64,000 nt of DNA from Parapristionchus giblindavisi (GCA_943737045.1 CALSFV010000288.1:124001-188000); one strand, 5' to 3'. Positions 1 to 13,000 are shown, numbered from the stretch's first letter. Numbers and translations: made by a program. Notes: a model not told the origin generated them from the sequence alone.

Positions 1-2242
1 ATGTCCGAATTGCGCGCTGCAATGCAGGACGCTGATGAAACCCACGGGTGTGTTATTTAAATTTAAAAAAATTGCGGTATCTGTTATTATTCATTTGGTT
101 AACGTTGCTACCTGGGAAGGTCGCAGAAGAACTGTGCGCACCCGGGAGTTCTGGTTTCGCGGCTGTTACTTGTGTAGTTGAGATAATGGTACATCAATTT
201 GTTTGGAACATACATGGGCGGGGTACCTGGAGCTCGACTCTACAGGGGGCATCCGAACGAAAAATGGCTAATTTTACAGGGGGCCTTCCTCTTTTTCCCC
301 AAAAATTTCACCTAAACGTGTATTTTACAGGGAGCATTCCACAAATTTTCGAAAAGCCCTAATTTTACAGGGGGCACCCCCATGTCGGCGCCCATGTATG
401 GTTAGGAATCCCCTTTACTTTTCGACAGTAATTATTCTGAAAACCTGTACGTTGCTATTCGTCCTGTGATATTTATTTTTATCTTGCAGACATTCCGTAC
501 TTTGACACTGTGATCGTGATGGCGACCTCGTGCGACCACTGTGGCTACAAGACGAACGAGGTACGGTATACCGCTGTTTATTGATTGGTTTTCCTTTTTA
601 TTGGTTAATGGTTTTTTACACCGTGGTATTGGGCGGCGTAGATTATTTACAGTCTGCAGTAATCAACAATCGATATCAAACTCAATCGATATCTCTCATC
701 TACTGTCCGCGTTAATCAATCGATATATGTCATATCTCGGCTTGGTTGCAGGTAAAGGCGGGCGGTGCAATTCGTGATCACGGTTGCAAGCTAGAAGTGG
801 CGATTAAGGAGGTACGATTGCATATTTTACGTTATCAATTACGATGTATGAGCAACGTGGGAGAGTGCTTGACGTAAGCGTTAGTAGCAGAGATTAGAGA
901 AATAATGATTAGAAAATAGGAACAGAAGAATGGCCGGGATCACTGTGATTTTAGTTTCAACGAATAGTCCAGATGGCAGCAATTGCACGTGCCGCAATGG
1001 CCGTTTAACAAGATTATGAAACTAGCAAGCGACTTGTTCAAAACAAATTGTTACTCACAATTGTCAGAATTTTGATTTTCTCTTTGCAGCCAGTGGATCT
1101 CGCTCGAGACGTGCTCAAGTCGGACACGTGCAGTCTGTCCATTCCCGCGCTCGATTTGGAGGTGAGCGGTGGTGCGACCGCTACGCGTGCTGCGTCGTGC
1201 GTCGCGTCTACAGTATCACAGTATGCTCATGCTATTCCAGGTGGGACCGGGCGCGCTCTGCTCTCGCTTCACCACAGTCGAGGGAATGCTGAACGCGACC
1301 AAAGAGCAGATCGAATCACAGTCAAAGTTCTTCATCGGAGATTCCGCCTCGAGTGGTACGGTATCTTATTAGGGAATATCGATTGATTAGCGGCCGAAAC
1401 ACCATAGAGCACATTATTAGCTAACTTTGTTATTTAAAAAAATATATTTAAAGTGCATGCATACTCATTCTTGTACATCTATTAATAATATTAATTTAAT
1501 TATTCGATCTTCGAGCCGTACTGTAACTGTTGAGTGCATTATTCATTATTCTATCAGATTAATTGGCTTTTTAAAAATCATATACGCGATCAATAATGTA
1601 ATAGTTATTTGCCCGTGATTGCTAATTTGAACATGTAAAACATGGCATGCGCGATACAGTGTCTTTATCAAGCACGGAACCATTGTGAGGGGTTCATGCG
1701 ACTTATGGGATTAATTGTTAAAAAAAAATTAATTGTTTGATAAAATGATGATTGCAGAGGAGAAGTCTAATCTGGTCAAGTTGCTCGAGGCCTTTGATGA
1801 TATTGTTGCACTGAAGCGAACCGATATCACGCTCGTGCTTGATGACCCAGCTGGAAATAGCTATATACAGGTTACTGTATTTTGACAGAGTAAGGGTTAC
1901 GGTAGCTTGACAGAGTAGGGCTTACGGTAGTTTGACTTCGTAGATGGCTGGTCTTGTTATCATGCTCTTGTTAGAGTTTTCAAATCACTATTTTTAAAAT
2001 GAACGATCGATAATTGTCATAGAGAATCGATTGATTAGACTCAAATCAATCGATATTTGCAGAGCTTGACGGCTCCACTGGAAGATCCTCGCCTCCAGAA
2101 GACCTTCTACACTCGTTCGTTCGAGCAGAACGACGAGCTGGGCATTAATGATATGAGAGTGGAGAACTACCAGGAACTACAGGGTATCACGGAGGAAGAA
2201 GATGATATTTATGAGCACAAGGATACGGTAGAAAGTACCTGA
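1..2242 (+). CDS. zpr-1: zpr-1 copy A, 3' portion (ZPR1 zinc-finger protein)
   Basis: Second half of a ZPR1 protein, a conserved eukaryotic factor with two C4 zinc fingers that binds translation elongation factor eEF1A. Exons by frame and GT-AG: 1-47, 490-560, 752-811, 1090-1161, 1241-1355, 1758-1870, 2063-2242 (TGA). Every phase closes. The window opens on the CPNC half of the second finger; its partner CDHC follows in [15 protein letters not shown]. Family signatures after it are [44 protein letters not shown] and [13 protein letters not shown]. The last exon ends in an acidic tail. No disablement is visible, so with its upstream part (outside the window) this is probably the working copy. 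hyls-1 follows 408 bp downstream on the same strand. Confidence 0.93.
200..402. repeat. Small inverted-repeat element with internal TTTTACAGGGGGC repeats
   Basis: Ends are ACATGGGCG on the left and GCGCCCATGT on the right. Inside, a TTTTACAGGG(G/A)GC motif recurs about every 50-60 bp. It lies in the first visible zpr-1 copy A intron, and the matching copy B intron lacks it, so it is an insertion. Related ATACATGGGC ends recur near 3820 and 8900. Confidence 0.55.
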
Positions 2243-2650
2243 TATCGATTGATTTTCTCGTTTGTTTACCAAAATTGCTTAAAGAGTATTTAATTCCATC
2301 GTTGTTTTGTTGGTTGTTGTTTTACCCACCTCTTTATCTTCGTTTTCGGCCTTATTTGGACCGGAAGTTGGCTGTATCGATTGATTTTAGACATTTATCG
2401 ATTGATTTTTTAAAATTTATCGATTGCTTTTCTGCTGTCAATCAATCATTTTTCCCGGAACAGTCATATCATGTCAACCAGTTGATTTTCCTTTGCACAT
2501 TTTGGATAAAGACTACTGAAATTCATTGTGTAATCTAGCCCATGTTCCTAGTTGGTTAACACATCCATATAACATTATACCTAATGAACCTTGATCTTAT
2601 CTCGAATGATTTTTTTCTGTAGTTTGATCTTTGATCTTTGGACTACACAG
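2243..2650 (+). other. zpr-1/hyls-1 intercistronic spacer, copy A
   Basis: AT-rich, with repeated ATCGATTGATT and TTGATCTTTGATCT motifs. No coding frame is shared with copy B. The equivalent spacer in copy B (35831-36246) is almost the same length. Close same-strand spacing would fit a nematode operon, but I see no diagnostic signal for trans-splicing. Confidence 0.5.
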
Positions 2651-5600
2651 ATGACGTCAGCCTTTACGGAGGATGAGATTCGGCAAGAACTGCTAGAGAT
2701 GGGCTACACGCCGACGACGAGACTGATCAAGCATCTGAGAACAGGTAGAGCAGCACCTGTAGATGAACACTGACACAGTATCCATGAATGGTGGCTAACC
2801 GTTTCCCAGCTAAGGTGACGTCACAACGATGTTTGCCCTAAAATCCTGCCCCTGTGGCAATGACGTCACTTTTGTTGGTAAACGATTTGCCACCGTTCAT
2901 GGGTACGGCCGCTGATCACAAGACTGATATATTCCCTAAACGGATTTTATTTGGACGTTTTCTGAAAGAGAATATAGTTATCGTTCTATATTTCCAAAGT
3001 TGATGGAAGAATATCTGTGAAATATTTGATTGGATATTCTTCAACACGAACTTTTTTTTTTTAATATTTTAAATTTAATACTATGATTTCAGCGATCGCT
3101 CGTGTGGATCCGCCAGATGCGAGTGATGATGCGAACTACGAGAGGTAGATAGAATTATTGATTTATGGATGAATATTGATCTACCAGGATATATGTAGAA
3201 TGTGGATGATTCTGTAGCTCTATGCGTTTTCTCTCATATATATGTATTTTCATTTGCCCCGGTTGAAGCGAATAGGGTTACGGTAGCAATGGCTTGATAT
3301 CGATTTATTGGAATATCTACTCTTAGCACAATTAATCATTCAATATATATCAAGTGTAATACTAGATGATGCGAGACTCTTACTCTGTAGAACCGCACAA
3401 TCAGTTTACTTTCCTAGTTCTGGAGCAATCTGCATATAATTACTTTTAATTTAATTTAATTTATCATACATTGAATAAATGTGAGAACAAGTGATAAATG
3501 AATAGCGTTAATAATGTTGAGGCGAGGGGGTACTTGTTATTATTTATTTGTTTATTTATTGCAGTGAGCATCCATTCTCGTCACTGGAGATCGACAGTCG
3601 ACCGCCCCCGAGGACAACCAGACAAGGAATGATGAGTGAAGGAGTAGAAAAGAATGAGGATGGCAGACGAGAACTGCAGCAGGTGGCGGAGTCGCCCTTG
3701 CGAATGAGTTAGTTTTTTTTTAGAATATTTTGAAACATTGATTTTTAAATTCAATTTATTTGGATGTACAGTAACGCATATATTAATGTCGTTTGGCTTC
3801 TAATCGATTCCGGTAATGCATACATGGGCGGCCATTGCCGCTGAAAAGTAGAATGGGGTAGGTTGGAGGCAAAAATGGGGCATGGAAATATATAATAATT
3901 ACACTTCGCGTATCATTTTTGAGTGATTTTTGTGGGAAAATCCGGTGGGTCTTGCCGCTAGCTGCAGTATTGCCCTCATATGCGATAATGTATGATGCGC
4001 GTGTAGAAGCCCGTAGTAGTGCTGAAATCGGCTTTTCCGAATTAGTTAGTTATATTGATTTTCAAGTATCGAATTTTGCCTCCAGATTACGAGTACGGAG
4101 CATCGTTCTTGTGATTATAGGGGGGGGGGGGGGATACGGCAAAAAAGGGTTTAGGTATAGTCACATCTAAATGTGCGGGTGTGGCGCCAGTTGATTGCGC
4201 GTTTCACAGTGTTTGTATGAGTGCTTGGCTTTGAAAACAAACTCGATCCGTTTCTCTGCCCCTATGGAAATCAATAATATCAATATCATTATTGTCAGAA
4301 TCGTGTGGTAGGAATCCACTCCGCTGGCAACCGCAGATTCCGAGTGCTGTCGAACAGGTGAACTGATTATTGATTGATTATTGATTAATTGTGTCTTATA
4401 TTGATTGACCATCTGTCATGAGCTAGTCTAGGTGAATCAAATAAAAGGTGCTAAAAAATTAAATAAAATAAAACAAGGTGAATCCTTTTAAGGTAAGGCT
4501 TTTAAGGTAGGTAAAAGTATAGGTAATCCTTTATGGTTGGTTAAATCGTTAAGTATGCTTAAGTGCTAATCCTTAAGTATTAATAAGCATGGTATATTGA
4601 TCGCATCATCATGAGCACTGATAACGAGAGATCCATATGCAGTAATGTCACTGTTTACAAGGCGCAGTTATTAACTCGGCCTCGCCTATTCATGCTATTG
4701 TCATCTCATGAGGCCTGAGGCCGCATGCATGAATGAGGAGAAACGGTTTATCGACAAACGTGACGTCACAAACGTACCGTTTGCCAAAGTTCACCCCCCC
4801 CCCCCCCCGCCTACGCTTGTGGCGTCACATTTGTCGACAAACCATTTGCATATGGCCTCAGGACGAGTTGAAACCCTACCCTTGTTAGTTGATCTTGACA
4901 AAAAGTATTGTAAACTGTATTCATCATTGTCTTTCCAGATGCAGTTTGAGCATCCGCAGACGGACGCGCTCGTTGGCCGCGCGTACGAGCGGTGCGGACG
5001 GACGTACGCGTTGTGCGACGAACTCGACGATCTGGTGCGTTGCGTGCATTTTACGAGTCGAGATCTCTTACTTTTTGCACTTTTCGTTACCTTCTCACAT
5101 TGTGAGGTTATGCGACGTTTCTCAATGCGTAGTTGATTTATGGAATAGTTGAAGAAAAAGAGAATTTGAGTTAGTATACGGTTGGTTGGGTATGGAGGTC
5201 TGAAGGCATGGAAGGTGAGAGAGGTTAGAGCGAGAGAGAGAGAGATAGGGGAGTGAGAGGGTGAGAGAGAGAAGGGAGTAGGCGAGAGGGGTGAGAGAGA
5301 TAGAAATACCTAAAAAGAGACGGGTGGAGAGGAAATGCCGAAAGAACGACTTGGCTGGGCTACCTTTGGGCGCTGAAGAACTTCTACATACACTCACTAC
5401 CTACTACTCACTATCCTTATTTTCGATTAATTAATGGCTCGTTAAAAAATAGTGGAAATCCGAAATCGGCGACTTTCCATCCGTTAAAAAGTACCCGAAA
5501 AGTCGAAAATGGAAACACGAAATTTGAATTCGCGCGCGCGCAAAGAGGTGCGGGAATTCAAATTCCGACAGCGAATTTTCGCGGATTCCATTTTTAGCAA

Positions 5601-8356
5601 GAAGGAAGTTGAATTTCCATTTTAATGCAAAAAAATCGGTGGCGGAAAGTCGGAATTTGAATTCCCGCACCTCTTTGAGCGCGCGCGAATTCAAATTTCG
5701 TGTTTCCATTTTCGACTTTCCGGGTACTTTTTTAACGGGTATAAAGTCGTCGATTTCGGTTTTCCACTATTTTTTAACGAGCCATAATAGTTACGCGAAA
5801 CATGAACCCCACGAGTCGACAGCACTGCCCTCAAGTCTATTCTGTTTAGTCGACGACGACTTTGCATTTCTTGCAACCATCCTGCTATAACACGCTATCT
5901 TAGAAAATCGACATAGGTGCGGTATCGACGAAAAATGGATTTTTCTGTTTTATGTACGATAATTACAGGCTCAATGAGTGAAGTTCACTGGCACTTGGAA
6001 ATTCCTTCCAATTGAAAATTCGCTTCAGGAGGTGACCGCACAACGATTTGGCGCCTTTTCCTAAAAGGTTTATATTGAATCCAATCGATGCGGGAGTGGA
6101 CGCAATCGACTCCTTAGCTAATTCTAAGAAACTATTGTCAAGGGGAGTTTTTCGATCAACGGTCAACGAAGGCTGGAATTTTGAATTTTCGAAAAAAAAT
6201 TCACATTTAATTAATTTTCACTATTTTGCTACAACAACCCTACGTTTTTTATTTGCTTAATCGCTTGTAAATATCATAACACAGCTTCAGTTTAAAAATC
6301 ATAATTTTTTAAAAATACGATTACGGTGAATAAATCATTTTTATAATGAAGTCGTGAATTATGGTGTGGCACCTACAGTATCCCGAATCGATCAATTTAG
6401 AAATCTGGTAGTTTTAAACATATTTTACCGCTTTTCCTGACATGACTAAGGTATACGACTACTCCTCTTCTTCGGAGTGCACCCGTGCCCAGGTGCTGAT
6501 GTCGATGAAAATTGGCAATTTTCGTAAATTGATCACTATTTCGTTGTTTGTGATCCAATATCGATAAAAATTGGATCACTATACCATATTATCATCTATG
6601 CAAACATACTAAAAAATAAAGAGAATCGGTTGACTGCGAAGAAAGTTATTGTTGAAAAACCAAAATATTGTAGAATATTTGCCAGCACTGTACCGTGCAG
6701 GTGCACTCCGAAGACGAGGAGTAGTCGTATACCTTAGTCATGTCAGGAACAGCGGTAAAATATGTTTAAAACTACCAGATCTCTAAATTGATCGATTCGG
6801 GATACTGTAGGTGCCACACCATAATTCACGACATCATTATAAAAATGATTTATTCACCGTAATCGTATTTTTAAAAAATTATGATTTTTAAACTGAAGCT
6901 GTGTTATGATATTTAGAAGCGATTAAGCAAATAAAAAAACGTAGGGTTGTTGAAGCAAAATAGTGAAAATTAATTAAATGTGAATTTTTTTTCGAAAATT
7001 CAAAATTCCAGCCTTCGTTGACCGTTGATCGAAAAACTCCCCTTGACAATAGTTTTTTTAGAATTAGCTAAGGAGTCGATTGCGTCCACTCCCGCATCGA
7101 TTGGATTCAAAATAAACCTTTTAATAAAAGGCGCCAAATCGTTGTGTGGTCACCTCCTGAAGCGAATTTTCAATTGGAAGGAATTTCCAAGTGCCAGTGA
7201 ACTTCACTCATTGAGCCTGTAATTATCATACATAAAACAGAAAAATCTATTTTTCATTGATACCAAAAATATCCGAGTTGTTGAATTCTCTCAGATAGTG
7301 TTTTCTATCTACGTTGTTAATCGTAAACATTGGAGGCCGATTGAGTGGCGAAGTCAGTCGTTTGATCCAACTCCAACCAATCAAGTCATATCTACACTGC
7401 CGACAAGGGCTTCTTCTGATTTCTTCTCGTCCATTAATTCCTCCAGCCCTATGTTATGTTCTAAAGCTGCGAAAAGCAGATAAGCTCTCCTCGTTTCGCA
7501 CTCTCTCTCGCCTGCTTTTCATTTCGTTTTTCCCTTTCTGTTCGCTGTTTCTGAACTCTGCATTAGTGGAGGTTTGTAAGAGCAAGGATATGGGATTGCT
7601 GTCCAAGTTGAAGAACGCCCTTGGTAGTTTGTTCCGAGGAGGAGAAAGAGGAGGAGGTCGGAGAGAGGCTCCGGTTGTGGAGACAGTTGCACAACCGCAA
7701 AGGGATGATGGGGTATGTATAGGTGAAGGTGTTCATGTCTGAGGTCGTATCCGTGAACATTGGAAAATCGTTTGTATCGACAAACGTGACGTCATAAGTG
7801 TAGGTTGGGTAGATTTCACTCAATGGATCTCGAACACTGTTAACCAATCCCCGCACGTGCTTTGTTGAATTGGTGAAACGTCGATGCAGCTGGTGAATTG
7901 GTGGTTTAGATGCTTTGGCTTGTCGTGAGTTGACTTTATTTGTGGAAATTTGGATTGAAATATACGTAGTTGTTTTGGCAAACGGTTGTGCTTCACGGAT
8001 GCCTTTTCAATGATTGGTATTGTCGCAGTAGATTTATTGATTGATCTTTGATCTTAGATCTCTCCATTCCTTTTCAGAGAGCCGAAGTGACAGGACTGAG
8101 CGTCGACCAGATCATGGCGCGAGCGGAGGAGCAAGTGAGGAAGGAAAGTGGAGGATGGAGAGGTGATATTTGATCTTTGTAGTTTGATCTTTGATCTCTG
8201 AACTTTGTAGTCCTTTTTTAGTTTGGCCTATGTTCTTTGCGATATTATAGGCAGGGATGCGCTTGTTGATTGCATGTTTCACTGATCTCACATGAGTGAG
8301 TTAGTTCCGAACTTTAGTGCTCCCGTGTCGATTAAACATCATATTCGATATTATTC

Positions 8357-8404
<48 letters not shown>

Positions 8405-10576
8405 TACATAATAATAATATAATTTATATTAGTATTATTTTATCATATGACAAGTTTATGGTCTTTACTGCATAACGTTTTCTAGTGTGCGTAGAGCAAA
8501 TAAATATTGGTTGAAATAAAATGGAAACGTTGGAATGTTGCTCCTCTAACTACATGATGCGATACATACGATCCTATTTGCGGTATTAGCCATGCGTAAT
8601 GTTCAAACGTCTCGAAAAAAAAAGAAAAAGTCGTGAGAGCGTGCAAAACGAGGAGTCTTTTCTGATTTTTTTCGTTTCTGTGATATTTTTGAATTTGAAT
8701 GTCCAAGTTCAAAGATCAAACTACTCTGTTACCGTCTCCAGGAACGTCTGGGACTAGTCGAGATGATGTCGACGATGAAGAAGATTATGAAGAAGGAGAT
8801 AGTGAACAGAATGGCGAGGGAGCATCGAGACCGCCCAAACCTAGACGAGAACCGGGACCGGCACGACGAGCAAGAACCGAGTTGAGGCAGGTACGGTATA
8901 CATGGGCAGGGTACGGTATATATGGCCAAGGGTACGGTATACATGGGCAGGGTATGGTGTGTGGGCAATTGGAGTACTGTAGTGGAGAAAACGGTATTGA
9001 TATTGGCAGTATAGGTGTGTAACAACGATTGTAACAATGAATTCAACATCCAGATAATGCATTAAAATACGATTACGCTTCATAGTTTGTAATGATCGTA
9101 TATATATTATATATTTTATCAACGTGCGTATGCACGAAACGAAACACATAAAAGTGACTAGTGAAAATTCATGAAATATGTGTCGTAAATTAAATTGGCA
9201 GTGCCTTCTGATTTTCTAATCTGTTTTGATGGTCACTTTCTGCAGCGTGACTCCGACCATGACGGTGCAGCATCAACCATAGCGGACACTCTGCAGCCTC
9301 TGCCGGGTGTGGTCGGATTGGAAGCAGGTGTGTAATCTCTACTACTAGTTCCACAGAGTTCATTCACTTGGCAGAAACATGTTTCAATGCAGAGATTGAT
9401 AAAGTCTGTGCGCTTTCAATGTAGTAGTCTTTTGCACTTAATCGATATAATATTTTAATTTAATTTAATTTATCTCGCATTGAATAAATGTGATAGCAAA
9501 TGATAAAATTTATTTTGTGAATTAGGTAGAGGAGTGGACCGGATATTTTAAATTATTAATGATATTTCTAATCTTATTTTTGTTGTAAATACAGGTATTC
9601 GCCCCGTGAGGAAACCGGATCCGGGTCGACGGCCCTTTCGATTCGATCCCGTCAATAGAATCGGAATCTATCAACAGGTAGGAAGGGAAGGAATGACTGG
9701 AACGGTAAAATAATATAATCATGTATCTTTTCCTATTTTTAAAAAATCTTGTTCTAGTCATAGCGTAGAGAATATGCTTGAGAAGCCTTTTTTTAAATTT
9801 GAATTTTTTTAATCAGTTAATTTTTTCGGGTCAAAAACGTAGAAAGGAGTAATTGTTCAATGATGAAATGAAGAGAATACTATGTGTATTCTTTCTTTCT
9901 TTCTTTCTTTATTTCCATCATAACAAATGAGCAATAACAATATATTGATCAATTAATATATTGGTTACCATAATCATTTATCGATTTATCGATTATCGAT
10001 CTCCTCAGGAATGGAAGCGACTACCGGCGCCAGGCGAGAAGAAGCGGCTGTCACTGCGATGGAAGGTACGGTAGAAATGATTATGTTGTTACGGTGCTTG
10101 GAGTACTGTAGAAGTGATACTCGGAGTACTGTGGATGCGTACTTTGGGGTACTGTAGTTATTATACCTCGAGTTCTGTTGCAATATTTCGGTGTTGTTAC
10201 GTAGTTGCTGTAATGCTGGCGTCATTCTTTAAATTTACGAATACTGTAGGCGGGAAAGCTGAAAGAAAGTAGTACTTGACTATTTGACAGGCATACTGTG
10301 TTAATGATTATCCAGTGTCGAGAAACGGTATACAGATTACTGTATCGTGGATAAAAGCGAGAGAGCATAGCTAGAGCGGAGAGTTTCAAATTACTTGGGG
10401 TGTACCTCTATGAATCAGCGAGATGCAAGATGATTGTTCTATTACAGATCCGTGAACAACTCCTTCAGAGGGACGCGCCGGTCTTCGAACGAGAAATGGC
10501 CAACAATGAGAACATTCTAGATGTGCCGCCACTGGAACACGAAAAGGACTGGAGTCCGAGACCGTACCTGGACTAG
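2651..10576 (+). CDS. hyls-1: hyls-1 copy A, complete HYLS1-type centriolar/ciliary protein
   Basis: HYLS1 is a centriole-associated protein needed for cilium formation (hydrolethalus syndrome 1 in humans). Twelve exons: 2651-2744, 3093-3144, 3565-3707, 4299-4357, 4939-5034, 7572-7712, 8078-8162, 8742-8890, 9246-9327, 9595-9677, 10009-10065, 10448-10576. All phases close, giving 1170 nt, 389 aa plus TAG. The N-terminus FTEDEIRQELLEMGY matches the family's start. The HYLS box is in the last three exons: YQQEWKRLPAPGEKKRLSLR then WKIREQLL, with the conserved R, Y, W/P and LRW positions. The middle is low-complexity, acidic then Arg/Pro-rich. It is longer than the human protein (about 300 aa). 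The acceptor of exon 6 is uncertain: the nearest in-phase AGs are after TGGAG (used here) or after GTAAG (7581). Intron 5 holds two foldback elements. Reading frame intact, unlike copy B. Confidence 0.88.
2775..2906. repeat. TGACGTCA palindromic MITE, copy 1
   Basis: Inverted-repeat element with ends of type ATCCATGAA(C/T)GGTGG. Inner arms contain CGTTTGCC and TGACGTCA (a CRE-like octamer). It lies in hyls-1 copy A intron 1. The same insertion is in copy B (36368-36513), so it predates the duplication. Confidence 0.7.
3446..3500. repeat. LINE 3'-tail fragment
   Basis: Short AATTTAATTTAATTTATCAT tract followed by an ATTGAATAAATGTGAGAACA-type segment. The same tail ends the LINE fragment at 27857-28660 and recurs at 9456-9505 and 33178-33235. 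It reads as the 5'-truncated end of that LINE. Confidence 0.5.
4726..4870. repeat. TGACGTCA palindromic MITE, copy 2
   Basis: Arms carry CGGTTTATCGACAAACGTGA and the complementary ACATTTGTCGACAAACC, separated by a C homopolymer of about 16. It lies in hyls-1 copy A intron 4. Copy B lacks it at the matching place (38816-39003), so it inserted after the duplication or was lost from B. Confidence 0.65.
5435..5784. mobile_element. Foldback element F1 in hyls-1 intron 5
   Basis: Terminal TGGCTCGTTAAAAAATAGTG on the left; its reverse complement closes the right end (AACGAGCCA). Arms are about 135-140 bp, imperfect, and include GCGCGCGC and GAATTC blocks. The copy B intron runs straight through (CGATTAATAGAGTCGTG near 40515), so copy B is an empty site. 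The TAA next to both ends may be a short target duplication. No coding capacity. Confidence 0.8.
5889..7304. mobile_element. Foldback element F2 in hyls-1 intron 5
   Basis: 1.4-kb palindrome. Arms of about 570 bp (roughly 5926-6500 and 6680-7258) are joined by a short centre. The ends AACAC(G)CTATCT and AGATAGTGTT are complementary. Copy B has the uninterrupted site CCTGCTATCTACGTTG (near 40615), consistent with a CTAT target duplication. No credible ORF: open frames in the two arms are mirror images. Confidence 0.85.
7745..7800. repeat. Partial TGACGTCA MITE
   Basis: One arm only: ATCCGTGAACATTGG followed by CGTTTGTATCGACAAACGTG. It lies just downstream of hyls-1 exon 6 in copy A. Same family as 2775-2906. 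Confidence 0.5.
8358..8412. repeat. (AAT)n microsatellite
   Basis: About 14 AAT units in hyls-1 copy A intron 7. A degenerate version sits at the matching place in copy B (42980-43012). Confidence 0.85.
9456..9505. repeat. LINE 3'-tail fragment
   Basis: TTTAATTTAATTTAATTTAT followed by TGAATAAATGTGATAGCAAA, the same tail as 3446-3500. It lies in hyls-1 copy A intron 9 and is absent from the matching interval of copy B. Confidence 0.5.
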
Positions 10577-10940
10577 TCCCTTACTTACCGTACCTTGACT
10601 AATACCTTCATTACCGTACCTTGACTAGAACCCTTAATTATCGTACTGGACGATTTGTATATTTATTGATTCAATTGTATAGATTCAGTGCCCTGATTAG
10701 CTCTTCACTTGGTACTATAGGTATTTATTGATTTTTAATAAGTGTGAATACAGTACCCTGACTGGTTGCTCACTTGATGACTAGTATTGCTTTACTCTAC
10801 TTTGAATAGATATCTCTTGTATGTATTGTTTGTATATGCTAGTTTTTCCTGTTTATTGATTAATTAATATTGATTTTTTATTATCTCGTCATTGTATGTA
10901 CTCATTCCTTTTTCTCTTTCAATGCTGTGAATAGCACTTT
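10577..10940 (+). other. hyls-1 copy A 3' flank
   Basis: Contains three near-repeats of TTACCGTACCTTGACTA and AT-rich DNA. It aligns with 55746-56091 downstream of copy B; the alignment stops near 10919, which marks the right edge of the duplicated block. No gene seen. Confidence 0.6.
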
Positions 10941-11844
10941 GCTATTAGTAAAAAAATTCCGTTTATATTAACTTGTTTAGATTATACATGGGAAACTTTC
11001 CGAAAAAACTTTGGCATACCGTAAACTGTATTATACTGTAGGCTTTCATTATTCAATCTTTTTTCTTTGCATATCTGCATTTTTATGCAAGCGTTTGTCT
11101 GGATCGAGAGCGGTTCGTCTCTCGTCTAAATTCTGTTTTTTAATGATTCATAATTCGAAAAGAATCAAACTTTGATTCTGCAGAGCATCTTTTTAAACTT
11201 TCATGTTGTAATCACTATTAAAATAGTGCTTACAACATGAACGTTGAAAGATACAAAATAGAAGTGCCCCTTGTATGGGACGTCAGCACGTCCAGACTAT
11301 TCCGTCGTTTAGTGGCAACGATTGTCTCCAGATATTTGCTTGATAAAGTTCGCTGTATTGTATTGTAAAAATTCGAGGAATGATTTCGATACAAAGGAGC
11401 GCCGGCTTTACTGGTGTGCGGCGGTATTGTGTGAATTATTTTGCAATAGCGTCTCTGACATATCAGTTGTCTCCCCGACCACGGCGGTTCAATGACAGTA
11501 ATTAAGAACGACTCGCGATTTTTCAAAATTACTAAAAATTTTGTCAAAAAAGTTACCACGAAAGTTTAAAAGAGATATACGGTAGACCTCGCGCCTGCTC
11601 AACTGTCCTTTAACGCCTACAAAGAACATTGTGTGGGAGACGTGCTTTTGGAAATTATTGCATTTTGATTCGTCGAGACTTCTTAGTATTTTTTAAATGA
11701 ACTGTACAAACTGCACACTGTACAAACAGTTATGTCTCCACTCCTGCTTGATGGAAAAAATAAACAAATAACAGTTCTATTCATTTATATTGCTCTAATT
11801 TGCCCCCAAATCATTATCCTTCTGTTGTGGATAGCAAATGATAG
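10941..11844. mobile_element. Foldback F3, left 904-bp arm
   Basis: Begins GCTATTAGTAAAAAAATTCC and is the reverse complement of 13001-13904 with very few differences and the same length. A mirror 109-codon frame occurs in both arms (11230-11559 minus, 13286-13615 plus). I see no known domain in it, and its conservation is explained by arm identity. Confidence 0.88.
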
Positions 11845-13000
11845 AAAAAACAAGTGCGAGGACACCGAAATGTACGATTTCCAGACCAGTTGATTTTGAG
11901 TTTGACCTTATTCGTATTTTGATTGGTCGCTGGGATGGCTTGCTTGGACAAAGCTGTAAGCCGAATCCGATGCTCTATCTCGTCGCTCTTTATTGCTCTC
12001 GGTTGGTACATTCCAAAAATCGAGGAAATATCGATCATGAATACGTAAGATTAGCGGGGAAAAACGAAGTCGACTTTGTTTGGCAGCTTGTTTCTCAATT
12101 TCCACAATCAATGCAGCGCGAAACGTAGTATCAGAGGAAAGTATAGAGTCAGGAGCGTCGATTGACAACGGGTGAATTTCAAAAATTAAGTAAAATTCAA
12201 TCGTGAATAAATAAATCCGGAATCAAAATAGCAATGGCCGGGATATAGTTTACGGCTCTGCGATTACTGAAACACAGAAGACATCACACGACGTTTTTTT
12301 CGATGCGGTCTCTATCTATATGCTCACGCACTTCAAATCAAATAAAAAAATTTTCAACTTTTTCAAAGAGCTAGAGAATAAAGAAATCGCGAAAGTCTTT
12401 CGACCAATCAAAATACGAATAAGGTCAAACTCAAAATCAACTGGTCTGGAAATCGTACATTTCGGTGTCCTCGCACTTGTTTTAAGATAGTGTGTCGATT
12501 TTCGAAATATTGTGGGTAGATTTAGAAAATTCGTTATTTGTCGCTTAAAAATCGTCATTTTTGCTTCGTTTCGTATCAAGTGATCCATATATATGTAGTG
12601 GGTCAATCCTTGCATTACGAGGGTATGAAAATGTATGCAGGAAATGATTCATTGCAAAAGCTAAGTATTATGAAGAATAATTAATGCATAGTGTTTTATT
12701 TACCAATAATAATATCGATCTACACAACCAGTAACAGGCTGACGACTAATCTATCTATCAACACCGCGAAACGCTAACCCAACTGGTCAGGAAAGTGGCT
12801 TGAAACAAGGAACAAAATAAATAAATTTTAAATATTAATTTAAATAAAAATATTCTACCTCCTTGAGCTTGGCCATATTGGCTGCATGCTCAATCGCAAC
12901 TTCTTCTTACTCAACTTCTCCTCCTCCTTCATCTCCGACTGCAAATCGATAAATTGAAATAAATTAATGTATTTTTTACACAACTATAAGTAAAGTCTAA
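11845..13000. mobile_element. Foldback F3 spacer with nested inverted repeat
   Basis: Carries a nested 80-bp inverted repeat (11851-11930 against 12401-12482, starting CAAGTGCGAGGACACCGAAA). It also holds a fragment of the CCCTCGCAATACGAGG MITE family near 12570-12640, and a reversed SF3B2 exon at 12859-12938. Confidence 0.75.
12859..12938 (-). pseudogene. Inverted, frameshifted SF3B2 exon
   Basis: On the minus strand an exon flanked by TTTGCAG and GTAGAATA reads SEMKEEEKLSKKKLRLSMQP and then, one base out of phase, MAKLKE. LSKKKLR followed by a Met/Ala-Leu-Lys stretch matches the SF3B2 segment just upstream of its conserved core. A 1-nt deletion near 12880 breaks the frame. All other SF3B2 pieces in the window (14242-25802) are on the + strand, so this exon has been flipped. 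It sits between the F3 arms. Confidence 0.68.

Noticed and set aside
5035..7571. Split of hyls-1 copy A into two genes at its 2.5-kb intron
   Set aside because: The family N-terminus is before the intron and the HYLS box after it, and phases match; the length is explained by two inserted foldbacks.
7314..7742. Separate short gene upstream of hyls-1 exon 6 starting MLIVNIGG
   Set aside because: The frame is open in both copies but the sequence is a pyrimidine-rich intron end with no independent support; the HYLS box downstream ties exon 6 to hyls-1.
8729..9149. Minus-strand frames of about 100 codons over hyls-1 exon 8
   Set aside because: Shadow of the acidic/Arg-rich exon and the TACGGTATA repeats on the opposite strand.
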